NCBI RefSeq assembly: GCF_020215645.1
Contig: NZ_CP084059.1
Coordinates: 1-48,321, forward strand
DNA from: Nonomuraea gerenzanensis
GTDB lineage: Bacteria > Actinomycetota > Actinomycetes > Streptosporangiales > Streptosporangiaceae
Direction of reading: 5' to 3'
DNA length: 48,321 nt
Numbering within the stretch: position 1 is the first letter of the stretch; each line of letters begins with the position of its first letter. The notes under the pieces were generated by a model, which was not told the DNA's origin, ran no database searches, and worked only from the letters and a program-made list of their open reading frames with translations. This document shows positions 1-8,553 of this stretch, piece by piece. The position numbers and the translations under genes were made by a program.

Positions 1-1
1 C

Positions 2-94
2 GCCGAGCTGGCCGTCGTGGTGACCGACGCGCACGGCCAGGCCCAGGCGGCCGAGGCGTGGCTTGCCGAGCTGGACGGCGCGGCGGGGACGTGA
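2..94 (+). CDS. C-terminal end of a plasmid protein (partial)
   Basis: This is an open frame from the first base of the window to a TGA at 92-94, giving about 30 residues (AELAVVVTDAHGQ, then an Ala-rich helix ending in DGAAGT). Nearly every codon ends in G or C, which marks it as the real frame. It has no start in the window. If the window is circular, base 1 follows base 48321 in the same frame as the coding-like stretch ADALLEGLR at 48296-48321, so this would be the C-terminus of the zinc-ribbon protein that starts at 47779, after a one-base frame change at 48293-48296. The function is unknown. Confidence 0.6.
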   Translation, partial: AELAVVVTDAHGQAQAAEAWLAELDGAAGT

Positions 95-665
95 CACCTC
101 GCCCGTCCCAAGTCGACCGGCGCGGCCGCGTGGCGTGCCGGTTCGGCATGCCGTCAAGGCGGCGGAAAGGGGCGCAAGCAGGCATTCTGACAAAGATCCT
201 GAACTGTCAGTAAAGATTCTGAGGCGTCTTGTCAAGAAGTCTGGTAGTGATTTGGTCATGTCGGCGCCGTACGCGGCCGGCCCGCCCCACCCCCGTGCGT
301 CGGTGCCCGATCTGCGCCCCTCCCGTCCCGTTTGGGGCACGCCATGCGCGACACGCCCGGCGCGACATCAGCGTGTGTGGCACCGCGTACGGCGCGTTCG
401 TGGAAGGATGCGTGACTGACTACTCATTGTCGATCTTCACAGGAGTCGCCCAGGACAACGAAAAACGCCCCGCTGGATGCGGGGCGTGGATAACTGCAAA
501 CCGTAAGACACGTCTGAAATCGATCAGCTCCGATGCTTTGGCCGGCGAAGAGCGGATCGACGTCAACGGGTTTTGTCACGTCTGGAGACGACCATAGCAG
601 GCAGCCAGGCGGTTGGCCCACTGCGCCCTGAAGACACGCCGGGGCATTCGCAAACCGCAGTCTTG
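95..665. other. Intergenic region without a convincing gene
   Basis: The reading frames here have poor third-position GC and no good ribosome binding site. The segment from about 170 to 260 is clearly less GC-rich than its surroundings. The region holds one strong hairpin (465-487, listed separately). It probably contains the promoter of the downstream replication-type gene, but I could not pick out convincing -35/-10 boxes. Confidence 0.5.
461..487 (-). terminator. Perfect 9-bp hairpin with T-tract on the minus strand
   Basis: ACGCCCCGC (465-473) pairs perfectly with GCGGGGCGT (479-487) across the loop TGGAT. Read on the minus strand, the stem is followed by five T (the A run at 461-465), the form of an intrinsic terminator. 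No minus-strand gene lies close upstream of it. It may stop antisense transcription or act as an attenuator in the leader of the plus-strand gene. Confidence 0.5.
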
Positions 666-2273
666 ATGCCGCCCGATCCCGGGCCCGGCGACCAGCTCGA
701 CGACGAGCCGGCGGCCGCCTGGTCCTGGCGTGCCCGCAGTGACCGCACCGACGCGGCGCCGCCGGCGACGTCGCGGCCGCCGTGCGAGGTGCACAGGGCC
801 GGGTTCGAGCGGACCTGCACAGCCTGCGTGCTGGTCAAGCGGGAGGCCATCACCGTGGCGATTGCCACGGTCAACTACCTGACCGGCGGCGCCGTGTCCG
901 CCCGCAGCCAGCGGGCGTGGATGCGTGCGCTCGAGGCACACCCCTACCTCGCCGCCCGGCGCAGCGACGCCTACCGCAACTTGCTGGCGGTGGCTCGGGT
1001 GATCATGTGGTGCGGCAAACGCTCCCCGGTTAACCCGGCGGTCTGGACGTCCATCCCGACCCGGGCTCGGATCGTGGCCAAGACCGGGCTGAGCGCGGAC
1101 ACGGTCAAGACGTGGGTCCGCTGGCTGCGCGAGCACGGCTTCCTGGCCACGGTGACCGAAGGGTCCACTCCGCGCTTCCGGCCGGGGACCCGGTGCGGCC
1201 TGGTCGACGACGGCGCCGGCCGCCTGGGCGCGGAGTGGGCGCTGACCATCCCCCTGGCCCCGACCCTGGAAGGGTTCCGAGAGCTTCCCGGCTGCGATCA
1301 CACCCCCGATGATCAGGTCGTTTCCCGCGGATCCCAGCCGATTTCGGGGGACCAAAATCCACCCCCCGCTGGTTCTCTCTCTGATGAGAGAGAACCAGCT
1401 ACGGACTCCCCCGTCGTACGCACGCGAGAGGGCCGCACAACCGGCAACGAGGGCGCGGCCGGCACCGCCTGGACGTGGCCGCTGTCCGCGACGCCGGAGA
1501 CCAAGATCGACATGTTGAAGGCGGCGCAGGCGCTGCGCACCCGCAGCGCGATCCTGCGCAAGGTCAGCGCCAAGCACCTGCGCTCGTTGCTGCGAGAGCC
1601 GTTCGGCGAGAAGTGGACGCCGAACGACGTCCTGCACGCCCTGGACCACCGGCCCGACGGCACGCCCTGGACTTTCACCGAGCCGCCGCGGTGGCTGCCC
1701 GGCTGGATCCGGCACCGCCTGGCCGCCTGGCGCACTGCTGACGGCAGCCTGCAGCCCTCACTGTCACAGCAGCGCGCCGCCCGCCGCCAGGCCGCCACCG
1801 CCCGGCAGGCCGCGGCGGCTGCCGAGCACCGCCGCCGCCAAGCTTGCCGGGTCGACGCCGACACCGGGCCTGCAGCCGCCGTTCGCGCCGCGCTGGCCGC
1901 CGCCGGGCCGAACGCGGCCGCCGCGCTGCAACGCCATGAAGGAGATCACCGGCCCGTCCGCCTTTACTTTGTCAAGGACAGGACGTTGCAGAACGGTGCC
2001 GTGACACTCCATAGCACCGGTCAAGCCCTCGCCGGGCCCAATGCCACCGCACCGCCGGAGATCGGCGCTCAGCGAAGCTCTGAGAGCCATGCGGGACCTG
2101 CCCCGGCGCGCGGCATGACCGAGCCCGCGAACGTCTTCGAACGGGAGGTCCTGCGCCGCCACGCGCTGCCGGAGGAGTCCGAGGACCGGCGCCCGCACCC
2201 CAGCGGCCCGACGCCGGCGATGGAGCGGGCCTGGCTGTCCCGGGTCGCCGCCCAGCAAGCCCGGAAGAGGTAA
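666..2273 (+). CDS. Winged-helix plasmid replication-type protein
   Basis: The protein has about 535 residues from ATG 666; the start is uncertain because no clear Shine-Dalgarno sequence precedes it and TTG 573 or later GTGs are possible. The N-terminal part has a cysteine pair (TCTAC). A winged-helix domain follows, with a recognisable HTH around IVAKTGLSADTVKTWVRWLREHGFLA. A low-complexity linker rich in Ser, Pro and Glu comes next (coding DNA with a perfect hairpin at 1368-1399). The C-terminal domain has the pattern KHLRSLLREPFGEKWTPND, then a Trp-rich PPRWLPGWIRHRLAAW segment and an Ala/Arg-rich helix. HTH-linker-C-domain proteins of this kind are typical of actinomycete plasmids and are probably replication initiators. 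The minus-strand gene at 32076-33434 has the same general layout. A strong terminator follows at 2438. Assignment as Rep is inference. Confidence 0.55.
   Translation: MPPDPGPGDQLDDEPAAAWSWRARSDRTDAAPPATSRPPCEVHRAGFERTCTACVLVKREAITVAIATVNYLTGGAVSARSQRAWMRALEAHPYLAARRSDAYRNLLAVARVIMWCGKRSPVNPAVWTSIPTRARIVAKTGLSADTVKTWVRWLREHGFLATVTEGSTPRFRPGTRCGLVDDGAGRLGAEWALTIPLAPTLEGFRELPGCDHTPDDQVVSRGSQPISGDQNPPPAGSLSDEREPATDSPVVRTREGRTTGNEGAAGTAWTWPLSATPETKIDMLKAAQALRTRSAILRKVSAKHLRSLLREPFGEKWTPNDVLHALDHRPDGTPWTFTEPPRWLPGWIRHRLAAWRTADGSLQPSLSQQRAARRQAATARQAAAAAEHRRRQACRVDADTGPAAAVRAALAAAGPNAAAALQRHEGDHRPVRLYFVKDRTLQNGAVTLHSTGQALAGPNATAPPEIGAQRSSESHAGPAPARGMTEPANVFEREVLRRHALPEESEDRRPHPSGPTPAMERAWLSRVAAQQARKR
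1368..1399. repeat. Perfect 14-bp inverted repeat inside the wHTH gene
   Basis: The arms at 1368-1381 (GCTGGTTCTCTCTC) and 1386-1399 are perfect complements with the loop TGAT. The repeat lies in the linker-coding part of the gene, between the two structured domains. A hairpin inside coding DNA suggests a cis-acting site, possibly part of a replication origin as in lambda-O-type initiators, whose gene contains the origin. That role is inference. Confidence 0.55.
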
Positions 2274-2437
2274 GCGCGCCGACCAGAACGACAACCTTCA
2301 AACGATCTTGAAAGCGGGGGAGCGGCAAGATGGTAGATCAGGGCCCCTGATCTCCAACAGCCGATCATGTAGGACCTTCAATGATCATGTGTTCAAGATC
2401 AACAGAGTGCTAAGGTATCGTCACGCGATACGCGGGC

Positions 2438-2464
2438 AACCCCGGCCAGACGCCGGGGTTTTTT
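2438..2464 (+). terminator. Intrinsic terminator after the wHTH gene
   Basis: AACCCCGGC (2438-2446) pairs with GCCGGGGTT (2452-2460) across a 5-nt loop and is followed by an uninterrupted T run (six Ts including the end of the stem). This is a textbook Rho-independent terminator for the plus-strand gene ending at 2273. The sequence up to 2692 holds nothing else that I can support. Confidence 0.85.
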
Positions 2465-2692
2465 ATGCCCGGCGACCTGCTGAGCGTAGAGATATTGTCA
2501 GTAGCCAACGCGGACTCCTCATCAGTGACTTCTGTCCGTCTGGCGCACTCAGCGTGCTGTGTTTCATCAAGATCGAAGCGTCGCGGAGGTCGGCACGATG
2601 GCAAGCCCAGCGCGCGGCCAACAGCTGTGATCGGTTTCCCTTGCAGTGACCTTAGGATCGATGACGCCTTGCCCAGTGGAGGTGTTTCTTGG

Positions 2693-4549
2693 TCACTCGT
2701 CCTCACGCAGGTGCCACAGTTGCACCGTCCTGTCGTCGCCGCAACTGGCGAAATAACGGCCGTCGGGGCTGAAGGCAACCCCCCACACCACGCTAGTGTG
2801 GGTGCCCCTGAGACCTTCGGTGCCGGTGGTTGCGTCCCAGATGCGTGCGGTCTTGTCCGCGCTTGCGGTGGCGACGAACCGGCCGTCGGGGCTAAAGGCC
2901 ACTCCACGCACCTGATCGCTGTGGGTGATTTGGAGTAGTTCGGTCCCGGTGGTTGCATCCCAGATGCGCGCGGTCTTGTCGATGCTGGCAGTGGCCAGGC
3001 GCTGGCCGTCGGGGCTGAAGGCCACTCCACGCACTTGGTCGCCGTGGGTGATTTGGAGTAGTTCGGTCCCGGTGGTTGCATGCCAGATGCGTGCGGTCTT
3101 GTCCGCGCTTGCGGTGGCGACGAACCGGCCGTCGGGGCTAAAGGCCACCCCAAGCGCCTGGTCTTGGGCAATGCGGAGTAGTTCGGTCCCGGTGGTTGCA
3201 TCCCAGATGCGCGCGGTCTTGTCGATGCTGGCAGTGGCCAGGCGCTGGCCGTCGGGGCTGAAGGCCACTCCACGCACTTGGTCGCCGTGGGTGATTTGGA
3301 GTAGTTCGGTGCCGGTGGCGGTGTCCCAGATGCGTGCGGTCTTATCCTCACCAGCGGTGGCGACGAACCGGCCGTCGGGGCTATAGACGACGTCCCAAAT
3401 CCATGTCATCCAGCCACCGTGCCGGAGTCGGTGCTGCTCAACCCCCGAAAGGTCCACGATCAGTGCGCTCTTCGCTTGATGGGCCACGGCTAATTGCGTA
3501 CCGCCAGTATTGAAGGCAACGGCAGTGGCGGCCTTAGGCACAGCGATCGTCGTGGATAGGCGCGCTCGGCCGATGGCTGCAACCGTCCTGGTGAGTTCGC
3601 GATGAGCTCGTGCGGCGAGTTCGAGACTGTCTTTGAAGGAGGAACCGATGCCGCCGATTCGATGGAGCTCTGTAAGCGACTCCAGGGCCAGGCGCCATTT
3701 GCCTGCTTCCATGTGGTGGACGGCTTGCCTGTAGAAACCAGCGAGGGTTTGATCACGTTTGGCGTTGTTAAGTTGAGTTTGTGCCGAGGCAATGAGCCCA
3801 TCTGGGTCAGGTGTGTCAGGGGCGAGTTGTCTGAGGCGCTCCCCGACTGACACCACGGCCTGCCACTGGTTGGCGCGGTACAGCTCGGCGGCTTCGGTGC
3901 GCAACTGTGCGATGGCCTGATCGTGGCGGGCTTGGGCCAACCGGGTCGGCGCATCGCGATAGTCGGAATCAGCGGCAACTACCGCCTCCCACCGCTCGAT
4001 CGCGGTCTTCAAGTCCTCAGTGGCGGCGGCCGTCGCGTACAGGCTGCTGAGGTGCTGTCCGCGCCGAGCCTGCTCTAGCTTGGCCTGGCTGCTTTTGTAG
4101 CCGCGATCGCGGGCGACGATCGCCCGGAATGCCCCGATAGCCTCATCCCACCGGTCGGTATACAGCGCTGCCAGGCCCTGGGTATACAGCTCCTCCAGCG
4201 CCGCCGAGGCTTCGGCGTCTATAACTGGGCCAGGCGTGGGGGCGGGTACTTGTTTTGAAGCGGTGCTGTGGTCGCGGAGCCCGGCGGTGGCATTCGGTGG
4301 TGAGGTCGGTTGCGCAGATGACTGCTGGTCAGGTCGTTCGGAAGGGTGTTGGAGGAGCACGGATTGCAGGCGGTCGGTAGCTGCGGCGGAGACGAGCTTG
4401 CTGTCGTCGTCGGCAAGGCGGCGGATTTCTTCATGCACTTGGCCTCGTACGGCGCTATTGCCGATGCGGTACAGATGGGCAAGCCCGTCCAGGGCGGTGA
4501 GCCAGCGTCCAGTTGATGTTTTGGGCGATGATGGTTTGGCCTTCAACAT
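2693..4549 (-). CDS. TPR and WD40 repeat protein, C-terminal part of a caspase-type conflict protein
   Basis: The open frame has 618 codons. After a short N-terminus, the segment LDGLAHLYRIGN...RRLADDDSKLVSAAA looks like the helical region that normally follows the caspase domain in actinobacterial caspase-WD40 proteins. About 200 residues of TPR-like helices follow, then a seven-bladed WD40 propeller: six clear repeats with VAFSPDG and DKTARIWD motifs and one degenerate first blade. The blades are almost identical at DNA level (about 2939-3067 and 3183-3308), which indicates recent duplication. Such propellers sense or bind a partner. The gene overlaps the caspase gene by 95 nt in another frame, with only a weak ribosome site before its ATG. 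It was therefore probably once one reading frame with the caspase domain, now broken by a frameshift or small deletion, unless recoding joins them. Confidence 0.8.
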   Translation of the reverse strand: MLKAKPSSPKTSTGRWLTALDGLAHLYRIGNSAVRGQVHEEIRRLADDDSKLVSAAATDRLQSVLLQHPSERPDQQSSAQPTSPPNATAGLRDHSTASKQVPAPTPGPVIDAEASAALEELYTQGLAALYTDRWDEAIGAFRAIVARDRGYKSSQAKLEQARRGQHLSSLYATAAATEDLKTAIERWEAVVAADSDYRDAPTRLAQARHDQAIAQLRTEAAELYRANQWQAVVSVGERLRQLAPDTPDPDGLIASAQTQLNNAKRDQTLAGFYRQAVHHMEAGKWRLALESLTELHRIGGIGSSFKDSLELAARAHRELTRTVAAIGRARLSTTIAVPKAATAVAFNTGGTQLAVAHQAKSALIVDLSGVEQHRLRHGGWMTWIWDVVYSPDGRFVATAGEDKTARIWDTATGTELLQITHGDQVRGVAFSPDGQRLATASIDKTARIWDATTGTELLRIAQDQALGVAFSPDGRFVATASADKTARIWHATTGTELLQITHGDQVRGVAFSPDGQRLATASIDKTARIWDATTGTELLQITHSDQVRGVAFSPDGRFVATASADKTARIWDATTGTEGLRGTHTSVVWGVAFSPDGRYFASCGDDRTVQLWHLREDE

Positions 4550-5249
4550 TTGCCTGTTTCTTGGGTCGCTGCTGGGGCATTTCGTTTACGACGCGCCCGT
4601 GGACGTAGTCGTACAGCTCATCGAGGGTGATGTTGCCGTCGCCGTCGAGATCGGCGCTGCCATCGCGTAGGCCTTCTACCAGATGGTGGGTGAAGACGGA
4701 TCGGGTGGCCTGGCCGTGTATCTGGTTGCCCTCGAAGGAGTATTGGGTGGCGTCGGAGGCGGTCAGCACGGTGCGGCCGCGTCCCTGGAAGCGTTCGAGG
4801 CTATGGACCGTGGTGTCGGCTTTGGCGGTCCGGCCGGTGGGGAAGGCGCCGCTGTAGCAGCAGTCGAGTATGAGCACTTTTTGGCGTGAGTTGCCGGTTT
4901 CCATCGCCTGATCGATCTGCTCAGCTGCCAGCCCGGTGAACAGCAGGCTGTCACGGTGAGTGTTGGTCATGGCCAGGTACAGTCGGCCGTCGTCGTCTTT
5001 GAGCCCATGGCCGGTGAAGTACAGCAAGGTCAGGTCGTCACGTAGCTGATCTCGATAGAAGTCGCCGATGGCCTCGCCGACGCGATAGTGCGGTTCGTTG
5101 ATGAGCGTGGTGACCTCGAAGCCGGCGATGCGCGGGTCTTGCAGGACTGTGGCGAGCGCTTCGGCGTCGTGGGCGGGGGCGGTTAGCTGCTGCAAGCCGG
5201 GATCGTGGTATTCGTAGGTGGCGATCAGTAGCGCCAGCCGGCGGCCCAT
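4455..5249 (-). CDS. Caspase-like (C14) peptidase with EF-hand-type loop
   Basis: The protein has 264 residues. The fold starts with RLALLIATYEY. The catalytic His81 lies in LLYFTGHG and the catalytic Cys in ILDCCYSGAF (Cys131, with Cys130 beside it). At about residues 194-208 the segment DLDGDGNITLDELY is a good EF-hand calcium loop, as found in several bacterial caspases. The family cuts proteins after activation and in conflict systems is thought to kill the infected cell. The start is three bases after the stop of the EACC1 gene, so the two are co-transcribed. The last 15 residues (after INWTL) read as an out-of-frame tail: the expected continuation appears in the overlapping WD40 frame. 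The domain itself looks intact. Confidence 0.85.
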   Translation of the reverse strand: MGRRLALLIATYEYHDPGLQQLTAPAHDAEALATVLQDPRIAGFEVTTLINEPHYRVGEAIGDFYRDQLRDDLTLLYFTGHGLKDDDGRLYLAMTNTHRDSLLFTGLAAEQIDQAMETGNSRQKVLILDCCYSGAFPTGRTAKADTTVHSLERFQGRGRTVLTASDATQYSFEGNQIHGQATRSVFTHHLVEGLRDGSADLDGDGNITLDELYDYVHGRVVNEMPQQRPKKQANVEGQTIIAQNINWTLAHRPGRACPSVPHRQ

Positions 5250-5252
5250 GGT

Positions 5253-5666
5253 CTACCTGCTGGAGTGCCGCTGGATGAAGGCGTCAAGCAGCTCACGTTG
5301 CTGCGTGGCGCTGGCGCGCTCCAACTCGATGGTGTCGCCATCGATGGTCACTGCGATTCGGTGCCGTCCGGTCTGCCGGTCCAGCCAGTTCTGGACGCCT
5401 CCGATCAGGGTGGTGAACACCCCACCCGAGGCACTGAAGGCCACGAGCAGCGCTCCGAGCGTGACAGGATCGACTCCTTTGGCCCCCTGCGGGAGCTCTC
5501 CAGCCGCCACCGGCACGATGGACTCGATGTCGAGTTGGTTGATCTCGCTGCGCAGGCGGCGGACTAAGTGCTCTTCACGCTCCGGGTCGGTGTCCGGATC
5601 CGATCGAAGCACAAGCACCGCGCTTACCGAGGCGGTCGCGTTCGCGTGGTCGCTGCTGCTTGTCAT
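5253..5666 (-). CDS. EACC1-type effector-associated component
   Basis: The protein has 137 residues from the ATG at 5666 (SD AGGGGG about 9 nt upstream; ATG 5675 is the alternative). Residues that fit the Effector-Associated Constant Component 1 family are an N-terminal strand SAVLVLRSD, an LRSEINQLD helix, the GAKGVDPVTLGALLVAF segment, the small-residue stretch SASGGVFTTLIGGVQNWL, and a final strand pair with IAVTIDGDTIELERA. EACC1 proteins were described by Aravind and colleagues as the fixed partner of caspase, trypsin-like or other effectors in NTP-dependent conflict systems, and they probably link sensor and effector. The caspase gene follows directly in the same operon, which strongly supports the call. 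The family assignment is from pattern recognition only. Confidence 0.75.
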   Translation of the reverse strand: MTSSSDHANATASVSAVLVLRSDPDTDPEREEHLVRRLRSEINQLDIESIVPVAAGELPQGAKGVDPVTLGALLVAFSASGGVFTTLIGGVQNWLDRQTGRHRIAVTIDGDTIELERASATQQRELLDAFIQRHSSR

Positions 5667-5809
5667 CTGGCCCATCCCCCTGACCTCAGGTCTCTGTGCG
5701 GCGCTGTCGGTTGCGAACCCCCGTATACCCGTTGCCGACGTAGCGACGGCGCGCGCCTGCGCTCCAGAGGGTTTCAGGAAAGAGCCCTTCCGTGAAGTAA
5801 CCTGGCGGT
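5667..5809. promoter_or_regulatory. Divergent promoter region between EACC1 and the recombinase
   Basis: The 143 bases separate the start of the EACC1 operon (minus) from the GTG start of the tyrosine recombinase (plus), so promoters for both directions must lie here. The region includes a small inverted repeat GGAA...TTCC near 5777-5792. No consensus promoter stands out. Confidence 0.4.
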
Positions 5810-6976
5810 GTGCCTTCCCGAACCCCCAGCTCGACCTCATCGCACCAGGACCAGGATCGCGCCGAATTCACTTCACGAAAGGTAGTCGGCCTCTCGGAGG
5901 CCCTCGGCGGCACTGACGATAGCCTCACCGCCTGGGCCGAGCGCTACCTCGCCCTGGCCGTTCGCGGGGTGCGCTCCGACGAAGTCGCCGCCAAGATCAC
6001 CCGCCATGTGCGGCGCTTCATCGCCTGGCTCACCGACGGCCTCGGCCACGACCGGCTGACGGCCGTCACCCCACGCGAGATCACCGCCTGGCGTGACCAC
6101 CTGGCCGCCGCCGGCAACCAGGCCAAGGACGGCACCCCTGCCCCGATGGCGCCGGCCACCGTCAACAATCACCTGGCCCACCTGTCGGCGCTGTTCACCT
6201 GGATCGGCGCCCACGCCCCGGCCGGGCTACTCCGGCACGGCGATCCGACCAAGAACGTCGCCCCTCTGCGGCTGCCCGCCCCCACCGTGCGAGCCCTGAC
6301 CGGCAGCCAGGTCCGCACCGTCAAGAACGTGCTGGACCGCATCGAGGACTTCCACCAGCTGACCGGCCGCCGCCACCGCAGCACCGCCCGCGCGGTCCAC
6401 CGGCACGCCCGCCCGCTGCGCGACCGCGCCATCGTCCACCTCATCCTCGGCACCGGACTACGCCGCGCCGAGGTCGTCGGCCTCGACCTGGCCCAGCTCG
6501 ACCCGCACACGCCGACGGAGTTGCGGCGGGTCAAGAAGGCCCGCCTGATCGACGTGCGAGGCAAGGGCCACACCAGCCGGACCGTCTTCCTCGGCCGCGA
6601 CACCCGCCAGGCGCTGGCCGACTACCTCGAGCACGAACGCGACGGCGATCTCGACGCCAAGTCGGCCGCGCTGTTCCTGGCCGCCTCCTCCATCACCGCC
6701 CGCCGGCCCGGTGGCCGGCTGTCCCCGCGCTCCATCAACACCATCGTTGGCGAGATCGGCCGCCTGCACGACGCCCAGAGCGGCGACCGCGAACGAGACC
6801 TGGGCACGCTGCGGCCGCACGACCTGCGCCACACCTTCGGCTACCTGCTGTCGGAGGCGTCCGGCCACAACCGCGCCGAACTGGAGCGCCGCCTCGGCCA
6901 CGCCAACGACCGCTACCTGCGCTTGTACACCAATCCGCCGGACGACATCGCAGCCGGCCTCGTGGAAGGTTTCTGA
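5810..6976 (+). CDS. Tyrosine recombinase / site-specific integrase
   Basis: The protein has 388 residues from a GTG. An N-terminal SAM-like core-binding domain (about 30-140) is followed by the catalytic domain. The catalytic residues are visible: Arg218 in GTGLRRAEV, a Lys in the VRGKGHTSRTVFL hairpin, His337 and Arg340 in HDLRHTFGY, His364 in LGHANDRY, and the nucleophile Tyr373 (H-N9-Y spacing as expected). It joins and cuts DNA at specific sites. On a plasmid it may resolve dimers or integrate the plasmid into the chromosome. There is no excisionase gene beside it; the BldC-like protein at 38436 is the nearest MerR-type candidate. No tRNA or attP repeat could be recognised next to it. 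Confidence 0.9.
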   Translation: MPSRTPSSTSSHQDQDRAEFTSRKVVGLSEALGGTDDSLTAWAERYLALAVRGVRSDEVAAKITRHVRRFIAWLTDGLGHDRLTAVTPREITAWRDHLAAAGNQAKDGTPAPMAPATVNNHLAHLSALFTWIGAHAPAGLLRHGDPTKNVAPLRLPAPTVRALTGSQVRTVKNVLDRIEDFHQLTGRRHRSTARAVHRHARPLRDRAIVHLILGTGLRRAEVVGLDLAQLDPHTPTELRRVKKARLIDVRGKGHTSRTVFLGRDTRQALADYLEHERDGDLDAKSAALFLAASSITARRPGGRLSPRSINTIVGEIGRLHDAQSGDRERDLGTLRPHDLRHTFGYLLSEASGHNRAELERRLGHANDRYLRLYTNPPDDIAAGLVEGF

Positions 6977-7038
6977 GCGCCTCACCGACGCGCCAGCTCG
7001 CCACCCGCGTCTGCTGCGCGCCTCCGTGGCCGACTTTC

Positions 7039-7331
7039 TGTAACTGGCTTGCTACCTTACGGCAGGGGTGCACGCTCGCAGAAAGTAGCACTTGCGCCAT
7101 ATTGAGTCCGATGTGAACCCGGATCGCCGGGAGGCCACCGTGCCGAAGCGGGTTGATCCTGATCAGCGGCGGGGCGCCGTGGCGCGGCTGGAGCAGCTGC
7201 GCTCGAGCGGGACCTTGACGAGCGAGCATGTCCGGCTGGCCGCCTCCGGGCTGGGAGTCGACGAGCGCACGGTATGGCGATGGATCAGCCCGGATGGGCC
7301 CGGCGTCAGCGCGGCCGAAGACCCAAGATAG
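7039..7331 (+). pseudogene. Transposon end with truncated transposase N-terminus
   Basis: After a possible left end starting TGTAACTGGC (7039) lies a short frame, in which GTG 7113 or 7140 could be the start. It encodes an HTH-like segment, LTSEHVRLAASGLGV followed by DERTVWRWI, which resembles the start of Mu-type (rve) transposases of actinomycetes. The frame stops at 7331 after about 70 residues, far short of a transposase (usually 400-700 residues), and no catalytic DDE core follows. ACTTTCTG (7033-7040) and CAGAAAGT (7079-7086) form an inverted repeat across the end. I read this as the remnant of an insertion; a small intact HTH protein is the alternative. Confidence 0.45.
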
Positions 7332-8553
7332 ATCGGAACGGTCTCCGACAGGGACGCGTGAAGGAGGGGACCGCACCGAAATGCAGGGTTATGCCGGACG
7401 GATGTGGCGTCCATCGTTCGCAGCTACCCAACATCTCGCAGGTCAGAAACTAGCCAGTACAACGACTACGCCCGAACGGGACAGAAGCTGTGGGAGTTGC
7501 AGGCCTACAGCGAGTCCTCCGGTGCTCCTGACCTGGTCCCTTCGCGTGGCGTCAGCATGCCTCCACCGCAGCTCATGTCACGTACGCGGAGTGAGCTCGC
7601 GCGCTGGGTGGTACGGGCGGGAACGGGTCGATGCCCGATTTCCCGCCGGAAGAGCCGTACACAGGCGCGACGGCTGCGTAGAGCCGTCTGCGACTGCGTA
7701 CGGCTGGGTGGTCCCGGAAGGGAGCCTGGCGACGACGAGACTGTTGCACGCGCTCAGGGGCGGGATGCTCACGAGCGGTGCGATGAGAGAGCCAAGCGGC
7801 AACAAGACGTCTCCTCCAGCCTCATGACGGCGGCTTCCTTACAAGGGTCCTCCGATGCCTGATGCTCACGTCCAGACCAAGGATCACGAACTCCAGGGCG
7901 AGAAATCTCGCTGGTTGCATCCAGTGAGGTTTCTGGCCACCACTCTCGGCGGCCGGCCAGCGAGCCGGAAGACCTGCGGGGCAAGCCGGACGAAGCCGGA
8001 CAGCTTCTCTAAACAATTCTCTTGTGATGGGCTGTCGAGTGAAAGGCCGGACGCTCCCCGGAGATGGAGATTTGTTCAGGCCTTGTTCGGCCGACGCGAG
8101 CGCGTTCGCTTAAACAATTGCCGTCAGGCGCATATCTCAGGGATTTTCTTCCTTCATTTCGCTGCTTTACCTGGGCGATGAGCCGCACCGCGCCGCGCGG
8201 TAGTTCAACGGCCTACGTGCTCGCGCGTTGTTTCCCCTACGCTCCGTTGACCAGCGGCACCGCGAGGGCCAGCGGACTTCACAGTGCTCGCCATCTTCCG
8301 GCGTGATCACCAAATGACGGCTTCCATTAAAGGTTCAACTACCTTCTCTGGGAGGTGTCCGGAGGAGTTGGGAAGAAGGGGGGGCGGGCTAGCGAAGGCC
8401 CCGTTCATGAAGTATTTATGTAGCCAGGCGCACATCACGATTCTTCCCTTTGGGGTCGGCAAGCCCCGGCATTTCGAGAATGGAAGATCGCGCCGAGTCC
8501 AGACCAAGTGATCCTCCTCCGACGGGGGAAGATCTTTCCTCCAGGAGGAGTTC
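7332..8553. other. 1.2 kb without a supportable gene
   Basis: No frame shows sustained GC3, a good ribosome site or a recognisable protein. The base composition is lower in GC than in neighbouring genes, with AT-rich spots near 8010-8030 and 8105-8170 and the word TAAACAATT present twice (near 8013 and 8112). It follows the transposon remnant and is probably decayed sequence. The last 60 bases are the leader of the gene at 8554, in which CTCC-rich stretches (8511-8518, 8537-8541) could pair with its Shine-Dalgarno sequence. Confidence 0.45.

Noticed and set aside
5810..7100. attP site or tRNA fragment next to the recombinase
   Set aside because: No tRNA-like 3' end or long direct repeat could be recognised on either side of the gene.
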